A DNA stretch of 64,000 bases from Eublepharis macularius (GCF_028583425.1 NC_072790.1:160884397-160948396), one strand, 5' to 3'. Numbered from the stretch's first letter, positions 9,085 through 22,198 are shown. The notes: generated by a model not told the origin, from the sequence alone. A program made the numbers and translations.

Positions 9085-10900
9085 AAGCCTTTGGCATAAC
9101 CCCATAGTTTCCCTTTGCTACTGAAGCAAAGCCTTAGCATGTGTAATGGAAACGAAAGTGTATCCTTCTGCTGTTTATTTCTGCCTTCATCTCTTCACCT
9201 TGCCTTTATTGTCTCCCTTAAGCCACATGTGAGAATATAAACTCCTAGGCACTTGGGGACCTGCCTTCTTATATTTTGTAAAGTATCACAAACATTGAAG
9301 GCACTATATAAATTAATAAACAACAGTAAAAATAAAACATTTCAGTTCCACTATGGGGCTGGTTGGCCTTGTACAAATAATATACTGTCTTAGCTACGGT
9401 ATGACTGCTAAATTCAGTGGATCAGCTGGAATACCAATGTTCAGTTTCCTCAAAATGATATTTAAAATCAATGTAATGTTTTTGAGTCATGCCACTTAGG
9501 GTTCTGACTCGTCTTTTTGAGATGCATTTACCTCAAAAACTTACATTCTGATGTAGTGTCAGGAGTTTAAAAAGTCTTAAAAAATACATTCCTTCTCCCT
9601 CTTTTCTAGTTTACAACTTGGCTGCCTAAGGCAAAATTTCATCAGTAACTTTCCAAGGTTACAAAGTGAGTCAGTTGCTCTTGACTGGGTTGGAATTCAA
9701 ATTGCTTTTGCTTTCAGTTATTAGACGGCTTGAGCACTGCAGCTGCCTGCAATGACTACAGGAAAAGAAAATGAAAAACAAGCTACGTTTATGTCAAGTT
9801 TTAAATTATGAACAGCAGATCATGGTCTAGTGGATTTCAATATGCATCCCTAATTTTATCTGTGTGATTTTGATTTATAGCCTGTCATATAGTCCCGGTA
9901 TGGGTTTCAGCAAATTGTTTTACAAAATTTGGGAGACTAGAATTGCTCTGGAATTTCTTCAAAAATTTAATTGAAAGCAAACTTGGCCAAAATAAAATGT
10001 GAGGAATATTGAGGGAAGACAAAATAATGTCAATAATGCAAATGACATTTCCTGAGGGTGTTCACAAACACACATCTACTACAATAATTCCTATCCATTG
10101 ATATCCTGTGTGTAAGCCACATTTTTACTAGTAAAAGGATAAATGCCCAAAAGGATTGCTTTACTCCCTGCAGCCATATGACCTTCCAGTGTTATGCCAT
10201 CTTTTTAATGGTCTTAACACCCTGTCCAATGAGTTGTAATTGGAATGGAAAGTCAGATGATCACAATTCAAATGGGTGATCTCCACATGCTCAAACAAAC
10301 AGAAAGTGAATCCATTTGTAAGATAATAATCCTGAAAATAATCCTTCCCCCATAATACCTGGGTTAGTCAAACAGTTCAGATATTTGATCAAAGCTTCTA
10401 CAATTTTATTTGCAAAATGAAACTGATGTTACCATTATGTATTGCTAAAGTGCAAATCCGTGCTCGGAAGCTTCCAGAGATTGTTGGAAAACTTTGTTGT
10501 CATTTTTTCTTTTTGATTTCTTAACCATCAGATTTTTTAGTTTGTTTTTTTTTAAAGAGATAACCTGCATGGAAGGGAGATGTCTAGAAAATATGTCTCT
10601 TGGCAGTGCTGCAGTAAGGAGGTAAGAGCAATACTTACCAGAATTACCTTGTCTATGTAGACAGGGGAACATCTCCAAAGTTAAGCACTGTTCTCTTGAC
10701 ACAAATAGCCCAGCAGTTGGAGCTAATTAACCCTTGCTGGGCAGCACAGTTTCATCTATACCAACACTGCCCTTCTCAGGCTAAAAGGAAAGGAACTTTG
10801 TGGGAAAATTAGAGCAGAGAAACAAAAATAGATTGCCCTTGAATATTCTATAGAGACAAATTCCAGAACAGCAGCAGTTAGACCAAGTTTACAGCGGGAT
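9085..10900. other. No recognisable gene or repeat
   Basis: Ordinary AT-rich sequence. ORFs are short and show no family features. Confidence 0.5.
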
Positions 10901-10904
10901 GGCT

Positions 10905-11035
10905 AATTTATTTTAAAAATTTATATTCCACCATATCTCCTCAGACTCAAGACAGCTAACAATGTATGAAAAATAGCCCAATTAGCAAGTTTAAGAAATG
11001 TCTAGGTTAAAACACACAGAATTTAAAGAATCCTG
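10905..11035 (-). repeat. L2-type LINE 3' end, minus strand
   Basis: 'ttttaaaaatttatattccaccatatctcctcagactcaagacagc' is the reverse complement of the 3' end seen at about 8030. Confidence 0.5.
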
Positions 11036-12027
11036 AGATAGTTGAATGAGATGTACCACTTCATACTGTACGCAGAAGATACAATTTGTGAATGTTCCTC
11101 CATGAAACTCCCTTAAATACAAAGCAACATGTCAGGGGCTTTCGGTAGGGAAGTTTTTTAAAAAAAAAAATCTACATTGAGGAATACTAAAGTGAACCCC
11201 TCCTCCGCAATTTGCCATCTGAAATGCTACACTCATTCTACTGCCTCTTTCAGCTGCATGTATAGACCAGGCATTGCTGTGCATCTTGCAAGCTATCACT
11301 ACCATGAGGTCATGAACCAGTTATAATCACATCATTGGTTTCCATTCTATTTTTAAACATCCTTGCAGGCATGGAGACGAAGCATACCCTGGAGATTGCT
11401 CACTACTGCAAACTGGTCACTGTATGGAGGTTAGAAAATGGTCAAAACTGCAGGGAGGGGATTTATAAAGGGAAATAAAAAGAGCCATATAAGATGTGGA
11501 AGTAAAAGTCTCTGTCATTATAAAAGATACTGATATGTTGGAAATGAAAAGAGTGAGTGAAAATTATAGATTTAGAAAGAGAGAGAAGAAAGCTATGCTG
11601 TGAGACACACTTTGGGTACAGATGTAGGAGGGAGATTGAGGAACATGACAAGAAAGGGAGAACAGACAGTTAGGGGAAGAGGGTCTGAAGATAGGAAGAA
11701 GGCTATGGAAGCACAGCTAGACTGAAAGCAGACTAGTAGAGAAATTTAAAAACATTATCAGCTCACCATGTTTCCTTCTTGCTGATGTAGAGAACCCTGT
11801 GGGTGACAGGATGACTTGAGTGGCAGGTGTGACAACCTCAGAAAGAATTGTTCCTGGAGTGCATATTGCCACTTTCAGATGCCATATGAAATAAGAACAC
11901 TTGCTCTTTTGAGCCAAAACCACAATTCCACCTAATGGCATCTTTTTCTCTTTTCTGCATCAACTGGCCAAAAGGATTCTGCCACTAATGAGTAAAGAGA
12001 TGGATGATGGACCTTCTGATTTTTTTT

Positions 12028-12029
<2 letters not shown>

Positions 12030-12095
<66 letters not shown>
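12030..12095. repeat. (CA)n microsatellite
   Basis: About 32 uninterrupted CA units after a T-run. ORFs with His-Thr or Cys-Val runs come from it. Confidence 0.97.
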
Positions 12096-12096
<1 letters not shown>

Positions 12097-12439
12097 TTCT
12101 TTCCCCCCCTTCCCTGAAAGCTCCCGTATCATCTCCTCTTTTCCTGCCTCTTCCTCTCCTTTCCACCCACCAGCCAACCTACCTTTATCTCCTTCCCATC
12201 TTCAGTTTTTCATCCTTCTCTGCTCCTAGTAGCCTCTCCCTGGGAAAAGTCTGGCTAAGTTCTGCTGTGCTGGCTAGTGTACTAGGCCCAGTTGCATGGT
12301 GTGGAACCACAAGGACTTGCAAAGTCACCTCCGTTTCCTCTGCACCCCTCTCCCCACACCATTTTCTCTTTCCTTCCTCCTGTCAGCCCCCATATTCTCA
12401 ACTTTCCATGCTTCTTTCTCTACTTTCTACTCACCAACC

Positions 12440-12612
12440 AGTTTACACAATTCCTTTCCATTTTATCTTCACAACAACCCTGGAAGGTAAGTTAGCTTGA
12501 GAATAAGAATTGGCCCAAAGTCACCCAGCATGCTTCCATCACGGAATGGGGATTCAAACTGGGGTCTCCCCAGATTGTAATCTGACACTGTTACCACTAC
12601 ATCATACTGACT
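12440..12612 (-). repeat. tRNA-derived SINE, minus strand
   Basis: The reverse strand reads 'gatgtagtggtaacag' (A-box-like), 'agtttgaatcccc' (B-box-like), then 'ctgggtgactttgggcc' and 'ccagggttgttgtgaagataaaatgg'. The 3' end is missing. Confidence 0.75.
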
Positions 12613-12660
12613 TGCACTGTATCAAGTTGCCTGGTGATTGATACTAGGCCTAGTCTTGAT

Positions 12661-13441
12661 TAGACATGGGCTCGAACGGAAAAAAAAACCCCAAACACCC
12701 TGTTCGTCATTCAGTGCCATCCATGAACAATGAACAACGAACATGGACGAACATGAACTGTTCCCGGACATGTTCATTGTTCATTGTTCTTGGGGGCCAG
12801 AACCCCATCCCCACCCCAAACCCCCACTTAGCCCCCCTCCCCTCAAACCCACTTACCTGGCCCTTTAAAGATACCTTTAAACAATCAGCCAGCAGGTGGC
12901 TGGAGGGGATTCCCCCCTGCCGCCTGCCAGCTGATAGTTGAAAGGGCCCTTTCCTGCCATGTGCAATGGGCAGGGCCTTTCAACACCCCACAAACTGACC
13001 TTCCCAATGTCCAATACCCACCAAATTTTCAGGGGACATAGTCCTCACTGTCCTCTGAAGACCCCCCCCCCCAAGTTTCAGAGAGATTGCACCCTGGGAA
13101 AGGCATGATCCACGGGTTTCCCCGTTGGCCGTCATTTTCTCTTCACAGTGGCAAAAACGGGACTCTCTGCTGGAAGTACTTTGAAGGGTTAAAGCCAGAA
13201 GGAAAGCCAGAAGGCGTTCAGACAGAGTTCAGTCCCTCCCTGTCTCCGGTTGCCAAGGGGATTGATTGCAGCAGGTGCCAAACTGTCTGGCTTGCTGAAA
13301 GGCTGCTGAAGGCAATGAACGAGGCTTTTAACGACCACCTGTTCATTTAGGATGGGGCCTCACGAACAGCTTGTTTGAAAACAGCAGATTAGGCTGTTTG
13401 TGGATTTTTTCTGTTCATAATGCTGTTCGTGCCCATGTCTA
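12661..13441. mobile_element. hAT-type non-autonomous element, 781 bp
   Basis: Termini 'tagacatgggctcgaacgg' and '...gttcgtgcccatgtcta' are inverted repeats. The perfect 8-bp 'gtcttgat' on both sides (12653-12660, 13442-13449) is a hAT-sized target duplication. No transposase is encoded. Its right part resembles the elements at 26.36 and 41.61 kb ('cctgttcattta', 'gatggggcctcacgaacag'). Confidence 0.88.
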
Positions 13442-13589
13442 GTCTTGATGAGTCCTCTTTCAAAGGCCAAAACAGCCCTGAAAATGGCCCTGCCTTCTCC
13501 CCCTGCCTTTTTCTGACAGAAACCAAGGCTTGAAATGGCAATACTGTTGTGGTTGCCTAGCAACAGCAACAGAGGGCATTCTAGGGTTG

Positions 13590-13940
13590 CCTGGTCCCCT
13601 TACTCTTATGGCACTCACCTTTAGAACATCTGGCATGAACATGATGACATCAGTTCCAGGAGGGATGTCATTGTGCAGGCTGCAGAAGTGCTCCTGCGCT
13701 TCATGCCAGGCTGATTTGGGAACCAAATCAACATAGCATGAAGCGTGGGAGCACTCCTGTGGCTTGCATGATGATATCCTGGAACTGATGTCATCATGCT
13801 GTGCTGAGAGCATGCCCCGGGTGGCCCATATCCACGCCTTTGCCCCCCATCAGCCAGGTGAGTGGTGGCAGAGGTGGAGGCTGGGAGCAGGGGATCCCCT
13901 GCCCCCACTGGGGGACTGGCAATCCTAGGGCCTTTCTTAA
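13590..13940. repeat. Dispersed repeat with a ~170-bp imperfect palindrome
   Basis: Positions 13636-13716 and 13717-13803 are inverted copies ('catgatgacatcagttccagg' against 'cctggaactgatgtcatcatg'), with centre 'gatttgggaaccaaatc'. The flank 'ccactgggggactggcaatcctag' matches the GATGTCA repeat group. It may be a foldback DNA transposon; no target duplication was identified. Confidence 0.5.
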
Positions 13941-13961
13941 AGCCAGTTTCTTGAGAGACGC

Positions 13962-14190
13962 TGTGATGTAGTGGATACAGCATCAGAGTAAGATCTGGGA
14001 GACCCAGGTTCTAATCTCTACTCTGTCATGCAAGATCACTGGGTGATCAGGGCCAATCACGCACTCTCAGCCTAACCTACCTCACAGGGTTGTTGTGAGG
14101 ATAAAATTGACGAGAGAAGAATGATGCAAGCTGATTTGGGTCCTAATTGTGGACAAAAGGAGGTATAAATGAAATAAATACATAAGTAAA
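13962..14190 (+). repeat. tRNA-derived SINE, near full length
   Basis: 'gatgtagtggatacagc' and 'caggttctaatct' mark decayed A and B boxes, followed by 'cagggttgttgtgaggataaaatt' and the tail 'ggaggtataaatgaaataaataaa'. Confidence 0.8.
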
Positions 14191-14199
14191 TAGCTGTAT

Positions 14200-15520
14200 C
14201 TGCTTTTTCTATTATTGGGGGGAGGGTTAACCCTCCAGTATATTTTTTTAGGTTTCAGATTTTTTTTTGCTAATGTGTGGATTTTCTTAGGTTTGATCAC
14301 AGTGTCAGTCTCCAGATGTAAGTATCCACAGACATGAGCATGCTGAGAATTAGATATATTGATTTAGTGCCACAGGAACAAGTTATATGTGATTTTGATT
14401 GTCTCAGCATTTAAATGCTAGCAATTATGAGGATCATAACTTGGCTAGACCAATGTTATGGGGTGGTGGTTGGGACAGTGTTGGGGAGGGTGCAAACATA
14501 TGGTTGTACTAGCCCTTGGAGGCATAGGTAATTATTCTTAACTGCCAAACTTCATAAGAAATGAGATAGAAGGACATTTGAGTTTACAACTGTATGATAG
14601 ATTTCATGAAATATTTAATGGCCACGTCAGATAAATTAGATCTCTGTCTCCCCGTAATGCAATAAAAAAAATAGTATGGTGGTTAATTATTTACACAGCA
14701 CAGCTGACGCTATTTTTCTCTTATCAGTTTTTCTCAATGGTATTTGGTTCAGATCATTAAAAGTTGGGAAGTATGAAGCAAGCAAACACTCTCCAAGTGT
14801 CTTGCATCAAATGTGAGCCTGACATTCAAGAACTAGCTCACTGTAGCAAGTACAAGGGGGAAATAAGAATGAGGAGGAAATCATTAAGGGAGCTGGGAAA
14901 ACTAACTTTAATTTCCAAACTGTAATAAAGGGAACTTCTACGATAAGATATAGCAATGAACCCTAACGGCTAGCTCTTGGCAGCATTATCTCAATTCAAG
15001 ATACTTCAGAGGATCCATTAAGCTGCAGGCTGAGAGGAAAAAGTGTGCATGAGAGCACCCAGCTAAGTGAGCAAGTGAACAAGCACTGTGAGGGTTGTAA
15101 TTATAATTCTGCATTTATATATTAACAGCTAACCTAACCTAAATAACCATTTAAGAATGGGGAAAGGGTTGTTCTTTTCTTTTTTTTAACTATGTAAGGA
15201 TTTAAAACTCTGCTAGCAGCCTGAAGGCTCAGATAGCTTTCAGTTACACGTAATTGTGTTTGGGAAACAAATGCATACTAGGGAGGTGTGTATACCTTTA
15301 GATAAGAGCCAAATTGCCCATACTGGGCCAATTTAAGTCTCACTTCTGAATTCCCCATCTGTTTTCAAACAGCGATGCAGATTGCTCCCGTCAGTTGCCA
15401 GCTACAGCTCCCTGCATGTTGCTTTTCTCTAAGGTCCTCTTTGACCCTTACATTTCATGGCAGTCACCATTTCAAAGGTACTGTGCATGCCATGTAGTGC
15501 ATTTGCTTATGTATAGATGC
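14200..15520. other. No recognisable gene
   Basis: AT-rich sequence. The block 14200-14310 ('ttaggtttcagattttttt...') has a weak partner at 57250 on the same strand; otherwise nothing was recognised. Confidence 0.5.
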
Positions 15521-15535
15521 CATTTAAACATACCA

Positions 15536-18269
15536 CAAACCAAAAGAGGCTATCAAAGATGCTCACCCACCCAAACTTGCCAAAAAACACAAATGAGCAC
15601 TGATACAGTGAACTAAATTCTTCACACAATGTTCACAAAAATAATTTAGTGGATTTGAAAGCAATATACAGGAGTGAATACAACATGTGAAATTCTAAAA
15701 CATCATAATCACTATAATATCATCACAATCAATCACACACAGCAAGGTGTTACAACACCGAGTAGCATGTGTATCCTCAGAAAAGGGAAGAATCCCAAGA
15801 GTTCTCTTATGAGCTGTCTTCAGTCAGTACACTGAGGATTCCCGCTGAAACTGCGGGGGCAGATGAAAAGTCCCTCCGGACAAAGTGGAAAGGAAGACTG
15901 GAAGACTGGGAGGAGAATGGAATGTGCAGGTGGAGAACAGCAACCGGGAGCCCCCGAGGGGGACCTCCCCGCTCGACAAGCCTCCGGGTATCTCTTGTTT
16001 CATGAGCACTTCTTCACGGGGCGTGGTTTCTCCTACCACGATGGTATTTCTCTATACAATAAACAAAGGCAAAATGCAGCATCTGCCATCATAATCCTTA
16101 CCAAACCACCTCTCCAATTCCCAAACACTCACTCAACTCTCCCACAAACTCTTTCACGTGCTGAAACTCTGCGCACTTCCAGGGACCGCCTCAATCTCGC
16201 TACACCAACCCCAATTATATTCTGAAATGACTGGTACACTTAAAGCAATATGCACATGAAACTCATACCACAGCTCACTATGAGAGAGAGAGAGAAAAAG
16301 GGGAAGGCGAGGAGAGGGAGGAGGAGGAGGAGGGAAAGAGGGAGAGGAGGGGGAAAGGGGGAGGAATGAAGGGGGAAAGGAAGGGGGGAAGGGGGAAAGG
16401 AGGGAAGGGAAGAGGGAGGGGAAAGGGTGGAACCCTTTTTTGGACGTTGTTACATTTAGGGATACATCGGGTAGGATTGGAGTCAGACCGTTCAAGAAAC
16501 ATACAGACAGAAACTCATACCTAAATTATGAGTCCCACCACCCCAGACACTTGGTCAAGAACATCCCATATGGCCAATTGTTACGTTTAAAGAGAAACTC
16601 CACCCGGGATAGTGATTATCAAACAGGAAGTAAGGAAATGTGTCAAGCCTTCCAGGATAGGGGTTATCCCCTCAGGATAGTTCAACGAGCAAAGAACAGA
16701 GCGGATTCGGCTGTGAGAGAAAGCTTACTAGAATCTGGAGTTAGATCTTCACGACCCACCATTGCGTGCTCCTTAGAATACACGACCCTGGCCATTGATA
16801 TCAAGCGGACTATCTTACAACATTGGCACATTATATCGGATATAAGGGGGTGCGAATCTCTACCCATCATTGGATTCAAAAAAACCAAGAGCATAGGGGA
16901 TCGTTTGGTACATACTGCATTTAATCGGAGAGTGGAAAGCAACGATCTTCCCAAGGGGCATTTCGCCTGTGGACACTGCAAGGCGTGTGCGCTTGTTTGG
17001 CCACAGGCTGATATCAGAACTGATGGGAGACTGACGGACTTCAAGTGCCATCAATTTTCAACATGTCAAACAGACAAGGTAGTATATGTTATTAGATGTC
17101 CGTGTAATAAACTTTACATTGGCAGTACTAATCGTCCAGTACGCGTCCGGATCAGTGAGCATGTCTCCAGGATTCGCCATAGTGTTAGTGAAGCACCATT
17201 AGTAGAACATTATATATTCCAGCACAGCGGCTCTGTTTCCTTGGTCTATACAGTTTTGCATGTAGCACGACGTGACGAACATTTCAATGTCCAACGAGAT
17301 CTTCTGAGAAGAGAGGCGGAGTGGATCTTCCGCCTCCAGACATTACAGCCTAATGGACTCAATTTGGATCTTAATCTAAACTGCTTTGTGGGATAATTCA
17401 GAACCTCACTAGGCTCCACCCTTTCCCCTCCCTCTTCCCTTCCCTCCTTTCCCCCCTTCCCCCCTTCCTTTCCCCCTTCATTCCTCCCCCTTTCCCCCTC
17501 CTCTCCCTCTTTCCCTCCTCCTCCTCCCTCTCCTCGCCTTCCCCTTTTTTTCTCTCTCTCTCATAGTGAGCTGTGGTATGAGTTTCATGTGCATATTGCT
17601 TTAAGTGTACCAGTCATTTCAGAATATAATTGGGGTTGGTGTAGTGCGATTGAGGCGGGTCCCTGGAAGTGCGCAGAGTTTCAGCACGTGAAAGAGTTTG
17701 TGGGAGAGTCGGGTGAGTGTTTGGGAATTGGAGAGGTGGTTTGGTAAGGATTATGATGGCAGATGCTGCATTTTGCCTTTGTTTATTGTATAGAGAAATA
17801 CCATCATGGTAGGAGAAACCACGCCCCGTGAAGAAGTGCTCATGAAACAAGCTTGAGATACCCGGAGGCTTGTCGAGCGGGGAGGTCCCCCTCGGGGGCT
17901 CCCGGTTGCTGTTCTCCACCTGCACATTCCATTCTCCTCCCAGTCTTCCAGCTCCTTTCCACTTTGTCCGGAGGGACTTTTCATCTGCCCCCGCAGTTTC
18001 AGCGGGAATCCTCAGTGTACTGACTGAAGACAGCTCATAAGAGAACTCTTGGGATTCTTCCCTTTTCTGAGGATACACATGTTACTCGGTGTTGTAACAC
18101 CTTGCTGTGTGTGATTGATTGTGATGATATTATAGTGATTATGATGTTTTAGAATTTCACATGTTGTATTCACTCCTGTATATTACTTTCAAATTCACTA
18201 AATTATTTTTGTGAACATTGTGTGAAGAATTTAGTTCACTGTATCAGTGCTCATTTGTGTTTTTTGGCA
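15536..18269 (+). mobile_element. Penelope-like element with 855-bp inverted arms (E2)
   Basis: The element is bounded by a perfect 15-bp repeat 'catttaaacatacca' (15521-15535, 18270-18284). Arms 15578-16432 and about 17414-18269 are near-identical inverted copies. A 42-bp tail (15536-15577) lies outside the left arm only. Between the arms sits one plus-strand ORF with a PLE endonuclease domain. Each arm holds a long G/A (or C/T) rich tract (16280-16432, 17414-17560) and a decayed hammerhead-like core (plus strand at about 17828-17849). Confidence 0.9.
16440..17396 (+). CDS. PLE ORF: RT C-terminal part plus GIY-YIG endonuclease, RT core missing
   Basis: An uninterrupted 318-codon frame; it stays open a few codons upstream (FLDVV) to the arm junction, so the listed ATG is only the first Met and the true start was lost by 5' truncation. 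The start region matches the PLE 'FLDVV...TDRNSYLNYESHHPRHLVKNIPYGQLLRLKRN' thumb/connection segment. RT catalytic motifs A to C are absent. The C-terminal half carries paired cysteines (CGHCKAC near 180), then the endonuclease core VVYVIRCPCNKLYIGS with Y216 and YIG 226-228, an Arg-rich helix (RPVRVRISEH) and a conserved Glu (EAEWIF). PLE endonuclease nicks target DNA for reverse transcription. The lack of any stop suggests a young insertion, but with no RT it could not act alone. Confidence 0.85.
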   Translation: MDVVTFRDTSGRIGVRPFKKHTDRNSYLNYESHHPRHLVKNIPYGQLLRLKRNSTRDSDYQTGSKEMCQAFQDRGYPLRIVQRAKNRADSAVRESLLESGVRSSRPTIACSLEYTTLAIDIKRTILQHWHIISDIRGCESLPIIGFKKTKSIGDRLVHTAFNRRVESNDLPKGHFACGHCKACALVWPQADIRTDGRLTDFKCHQFSTCQTDKVVYVIRCPCNKLYIGSTNRPVRVRISEHVSRIRHSVSEAPLVEHYIFQHSGSVSLVYTVLHVARRDEHFNVQRDLLRREAEWIFRLQTLQPNGLNLDLNLNCFVG

Positions 18270-18284
18270 CATTTAAACATACCA

Positions 18285-19600
18285 AGCATCCTACACTTGG
18301 TGGTGGCACTGGGAAAATGGCTGTTGCAACATAGTCATGTCCATTAACAAGCTTATGCTGGATCCAGGGGCTATGCTCGAACCCTGTGCAGTATTATGGG
18401 GGCAGTAAGATATGTATTTTAGAATCCCCCTCACCTGAATATCTAAATCCAAGGGAATCACCCCCTCTGCACATCTGCCCTCTCTTTCTCTAAATAACGT
18501 ACAGCCTGTGAAAAGGTTACTGCTCTATATAGGCATGTCCACTTTTGCTCTGTATTTCATCTGTTTTTGCTGCTCTTTGAATTGATTTCAGAAGTTAATT
18601 CCATACTACAAGCTTTCCTCTGGTTTTTTTTCATGGGTTTTAGAAGTTTAAAAGTTGGATTTTCCTGCACAAATTGGGGCCAGTCAAGTCTGTAGAACAT
18701 AGGATCTTTAGTTGTTCATTTTATGGAGAGGTTCATCTTAGATTTATTACCCCATGGCAAACCATCCTGTAAAAAGTCTGCCAAGAAAATGTCATGATGC
18801 GATGTCCCCTCATTTTTCAGTAATGACGGTGCTTGCACAGGGGACTACCTTTACTTTTACCTTTATGTGATATGATCCCTGGGCATATAACCACCAATAA
18901 AGCAAGGCTCCACTGGTTTTTATTTGATAAAAATGTTATGATTACATATCAAGTTGCTAAATTCTGTGCACTGATTCTTAAACCACAGGATTTGCATTTT
19001 AAAAATTCGTAACTCTCTTTTTAATTGTATCTTTTCTTTGATTAATTTATATGCTTGTCTTAGGACCGTAGTAAAACTGATGAATTGGGGCCAGTGAAAG
19101 ACAGCTTATCTCTTCACTGCTGAATCTGCACTGTGCAGCACATGGCCCCAGTCCCCCCCCCACACACACACAAGTGCACCACTGGAATAGCAACATAGTG
19201 AGCTTTTGTGCGGCTCTCTGTGATCTTTCTTCTAGCTGTGTGGCTTTATAACTGGCACCTTCAAACCCCACAGTCTGCCTCAATCCATCATAGTAAGCAG
19301 AAAGCTCTGCTTACCCCTGGGTGAGAGAGCAGAGCAGATGTGCCAACACCATCATTTTGGGAGGAGATGCTGCACAGGAGTGAAAGGCTCCCTTGGCTTG
19401 GTGGATTTGTGGATTTGGAAAACTCTCCTACTCTCTCTCTCTCTTTTCCCAAATACTTTCTCACTTTTTATTCTTTGCTTTGTACTTTGTGATTTCTAGT
19501 GAGGATAGTGGTGACCCCCCCCCCCCCCAATACCTGCTACCAAGTCCAATCAGTAGAATGATTCATTGCTCTGGCTCCTGTCTGCCATTTTAAGATGGAG
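18285..19600. other. No recognisable gene or repeat
   Basis: Short homopolymer C and CA stretches near 19155 and 19516. Nothing else supportable. Confidence 0.5.
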
Positions 19601-19609
19601 AATAACACA

Positions 19610-19800
19610 ATGAGATGATAACAACAACAACATTCGATTTATATCCCACCCTTCAAGACAACTTAATGCCCACTCAGAGTGGTTTACAAAGTATGTCATT
19701 ATTACCTCACAACAAATGCCCTGTGAGGTGGGTGGGGCTGAGAGAGCTCCAGAGAGCTGTGACTAGCCCAAGGTCACCCAGCTGGCTTCAAGTGGAGATG
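19610..19800 (-). repeat. tRNA-SINE, minus strand, 5' truncated
   Basis: 'acaacaacattcgatttatatcccacccttcaagac', 'ccactcagagtggtttacaaag' and 'gtgactagcccaaggtcacccagctgg' are the reverse of the SINE tail and body at 2.9-3.1 kb. Tail and body are well kept. Confidence 0.8.
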
Positions 19801-19829
19801 ACAGAGCATGCACAGGTAGACATACCGAA

Positions 19830-22180
19830 ATATTGATCCATTGCAGTGAGGGGGTAGGGCAAGACTGGGATATGCCAAGAAAGACCACTCACCACTCTTT
19901 CTTGGGAAGAGTTGAAGAGGAACATGAATGTATGTTACAGGAGAAAGGAGAATCTACAAAAAAGGAGGCAGGATGAATTCTGCTATGCCTCAGCCCCCCA
20001 AAACAACTTTAAATCAGTAATTTGGCACACATAAGAAGATAGGGAGTGCAAATGGTGGAAAGTTATCTTGCTATATTGGTATTTTGACTGCTAATGAGAC
20101 TAAAAAAATTGAGGGAGAATGAAGACTTATCAGGAGAAATGGGGAAATGTATATGGCCAGGAAAAGGGATGCTTTGGCAGGATTTTAGGGAATGCGGCAA
20201 ACACTCAACAAAAAATTATCTGGAAGCCTTTTTCTTTGGAAACTTTGGCACAAAGTCGGTTTGAAAAACTGGCACTGTGACAACAAGCATGCATTAATAT
20301 GTGTTAGGTCAGAGGAAACAAACCATGTTGTTAAGAAGCCAAGCTGCAGCACTATGAATCTTTGTGGTGCACCCTAATCTAGAATGCAAAATACGTATAT
20401 ACTTATCTATGTGGTTGATAGGATAGTGTCCTGGGCTCTAAAATCTGGAGCCCACCAGAAAGTAGCAGCCAATGATCAGGGACAATTCACATCAGAAGGA
20501 TTTGTTATTTTCCCTGTAGAATGTGAAAACATACTGATCTGGGAGGGATGGGATTTTCCCAGCCTAGCTGTCTCCATCAACACCAGTTAATCTCCATAAA
20601 TGTCAGCTCTTCCTAAAATGAAACGGTTTCCACTGCTCTCATCCATAACAATCAGTCTATACAGAAAAGGATATATTGTTTGAGAACAGGATTACCGTGG
20701 GCAGGGCCCATGGCATGGGATTCTCTTGGATGTTCTGATCTGATTCACCTCACGTATGCTCCATCTATGGCAATTAACAGCTTAACTATATAGACAGTAA
20801 TGATAAAGTCATGACTAGGAAGGGGGAGAGCTCTTCATAGCTCTCCTGAAATCCAACAATCTGTTTCTTTTTCTTTTCTTATAAATTTGGAGTCCATTTC
20901 AAATCAATTCAGTTTTAATCAAAAGACAAATTTGATAAAGGAGGGGCATGAAGGGAGGTTTTACAACATTTCAGAATTTCATTCTGTAAATGCTCAGAGG
21001 CAGACAATGGCTTCCCCCACCCCTGCAACCCTCTGCAAGGATGGAAGTTACAAAGCGGTACATAGAGGTGAAGTCAAACACTGCAAAGAGAAGTCAAAGA
21101 AAAATTCTTTTGAAAGAGAAACAGAATAAGAGGAGTCTGTGGCTATATTTTAAAGAGGGGATTTTGTAAAAAGATTCTACTCATAACAAAATGCTACCTT
21201 CTGACTAGCAGGAATACCAATTGACTTTTAAAAATACCAGATCCCTTACTAGGGGCAAACAGGGTAGAGTCAAGATGGAATTTGTTGAATTTGTGGTAGT
21301 GTTTGGCAGATTCTGGAGTCTACTAATTAAGAGAGAGACTAAGAGTCTGTCTACACAATAATTTTGACACGTGTCCTTCAGACGTCACAGTCGGGAGATG
21401 CAGTGTTCGTTGGGAAGCATTGTTTTAAATGACAGAGTCAGCAGAAATCATTCTAGAGGGGATGGATTCTCACAGCCCTCCACTGCCTCTGGTATCTCCC
21501 CTTCTGGAGCCTTTGCCCTGCCAAGGTTCGGTTAGAATCTTTTAACTTTTTATTCACACACTGCACCTGGAAGGCATCATGCAGTGTTTGCAGGAATCTG
21601 GGCATCTGAAGGAACCCAACTCGCAGGGATTCAGATCCTTTTTAACTATCCACTTCTCTATTTTATCCAAGCTGCGGCTTTGCTTGAACATTTTGGTGGC
21701 TTTCTGCAAAAAGAGGGTTAGCTGGGAGGGGACTTTTGCTCCTGGCCAAGGAGTTCCTACTTTTTGCTACATGGTCATTCCACTCCAGACACCCCTTAAT
21801 GGTTCATGCACCACAGTTGGATCTTGACTCAGGGACGGGGAGGATTTTCCCTAATCCTATTTAAAAGACCTTGGTTCTACTATCTGGTAGGGTGGCAAAG
21901 GGGAGGACAAACTTGGTGGAATTTAAGCTGGTGATTGCTGAGCAGCAGGGGGAAGAGATTTTAGGAACCAAACTGAGCCAACTGGTCAAGTAAAAAGCCA
22001 ATTTTTTTTGGAAAGGAGGGGTCCCTAGCTCCATGACCAAGCAAATTGCTAAACCCCAACAAGCCTGTTGCCATGGAAGGCACACAGGACTGTTCTTCCA
22101 AGGAACACTAACCTTGGAAATTTAAATCAGTGGCTCAGGAAGGTCCCTCCTGGTACCAGGCATAAAATGGTGGCTTGCAG
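19830..22180. other. No recognisable gene or repeat
   Basis: Several 60-80 codon ORFs without motifs. No supportable feature. Confidence 0.5.
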
Positions 22181-22198
22181 CTGATTCTGAGAAGGGGG

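Noticed and set aside
11932-12177. Cys-Val and His-Thr repeat ORFs
   Set aside because: Translation of the CA microsatellite.
15838-15885. Hammerhead motif on the plus strand of the left E2 arm ('ctgaggattcccgctgaaactgcggg')
   Set aside because: The stem is good, but GAAA does not follow it directly, so the core does not fit.
16154-16502. Pro/Ser-rich ORFs
   Set aside because: They translate the G/A-rich tract in the PLE arm.
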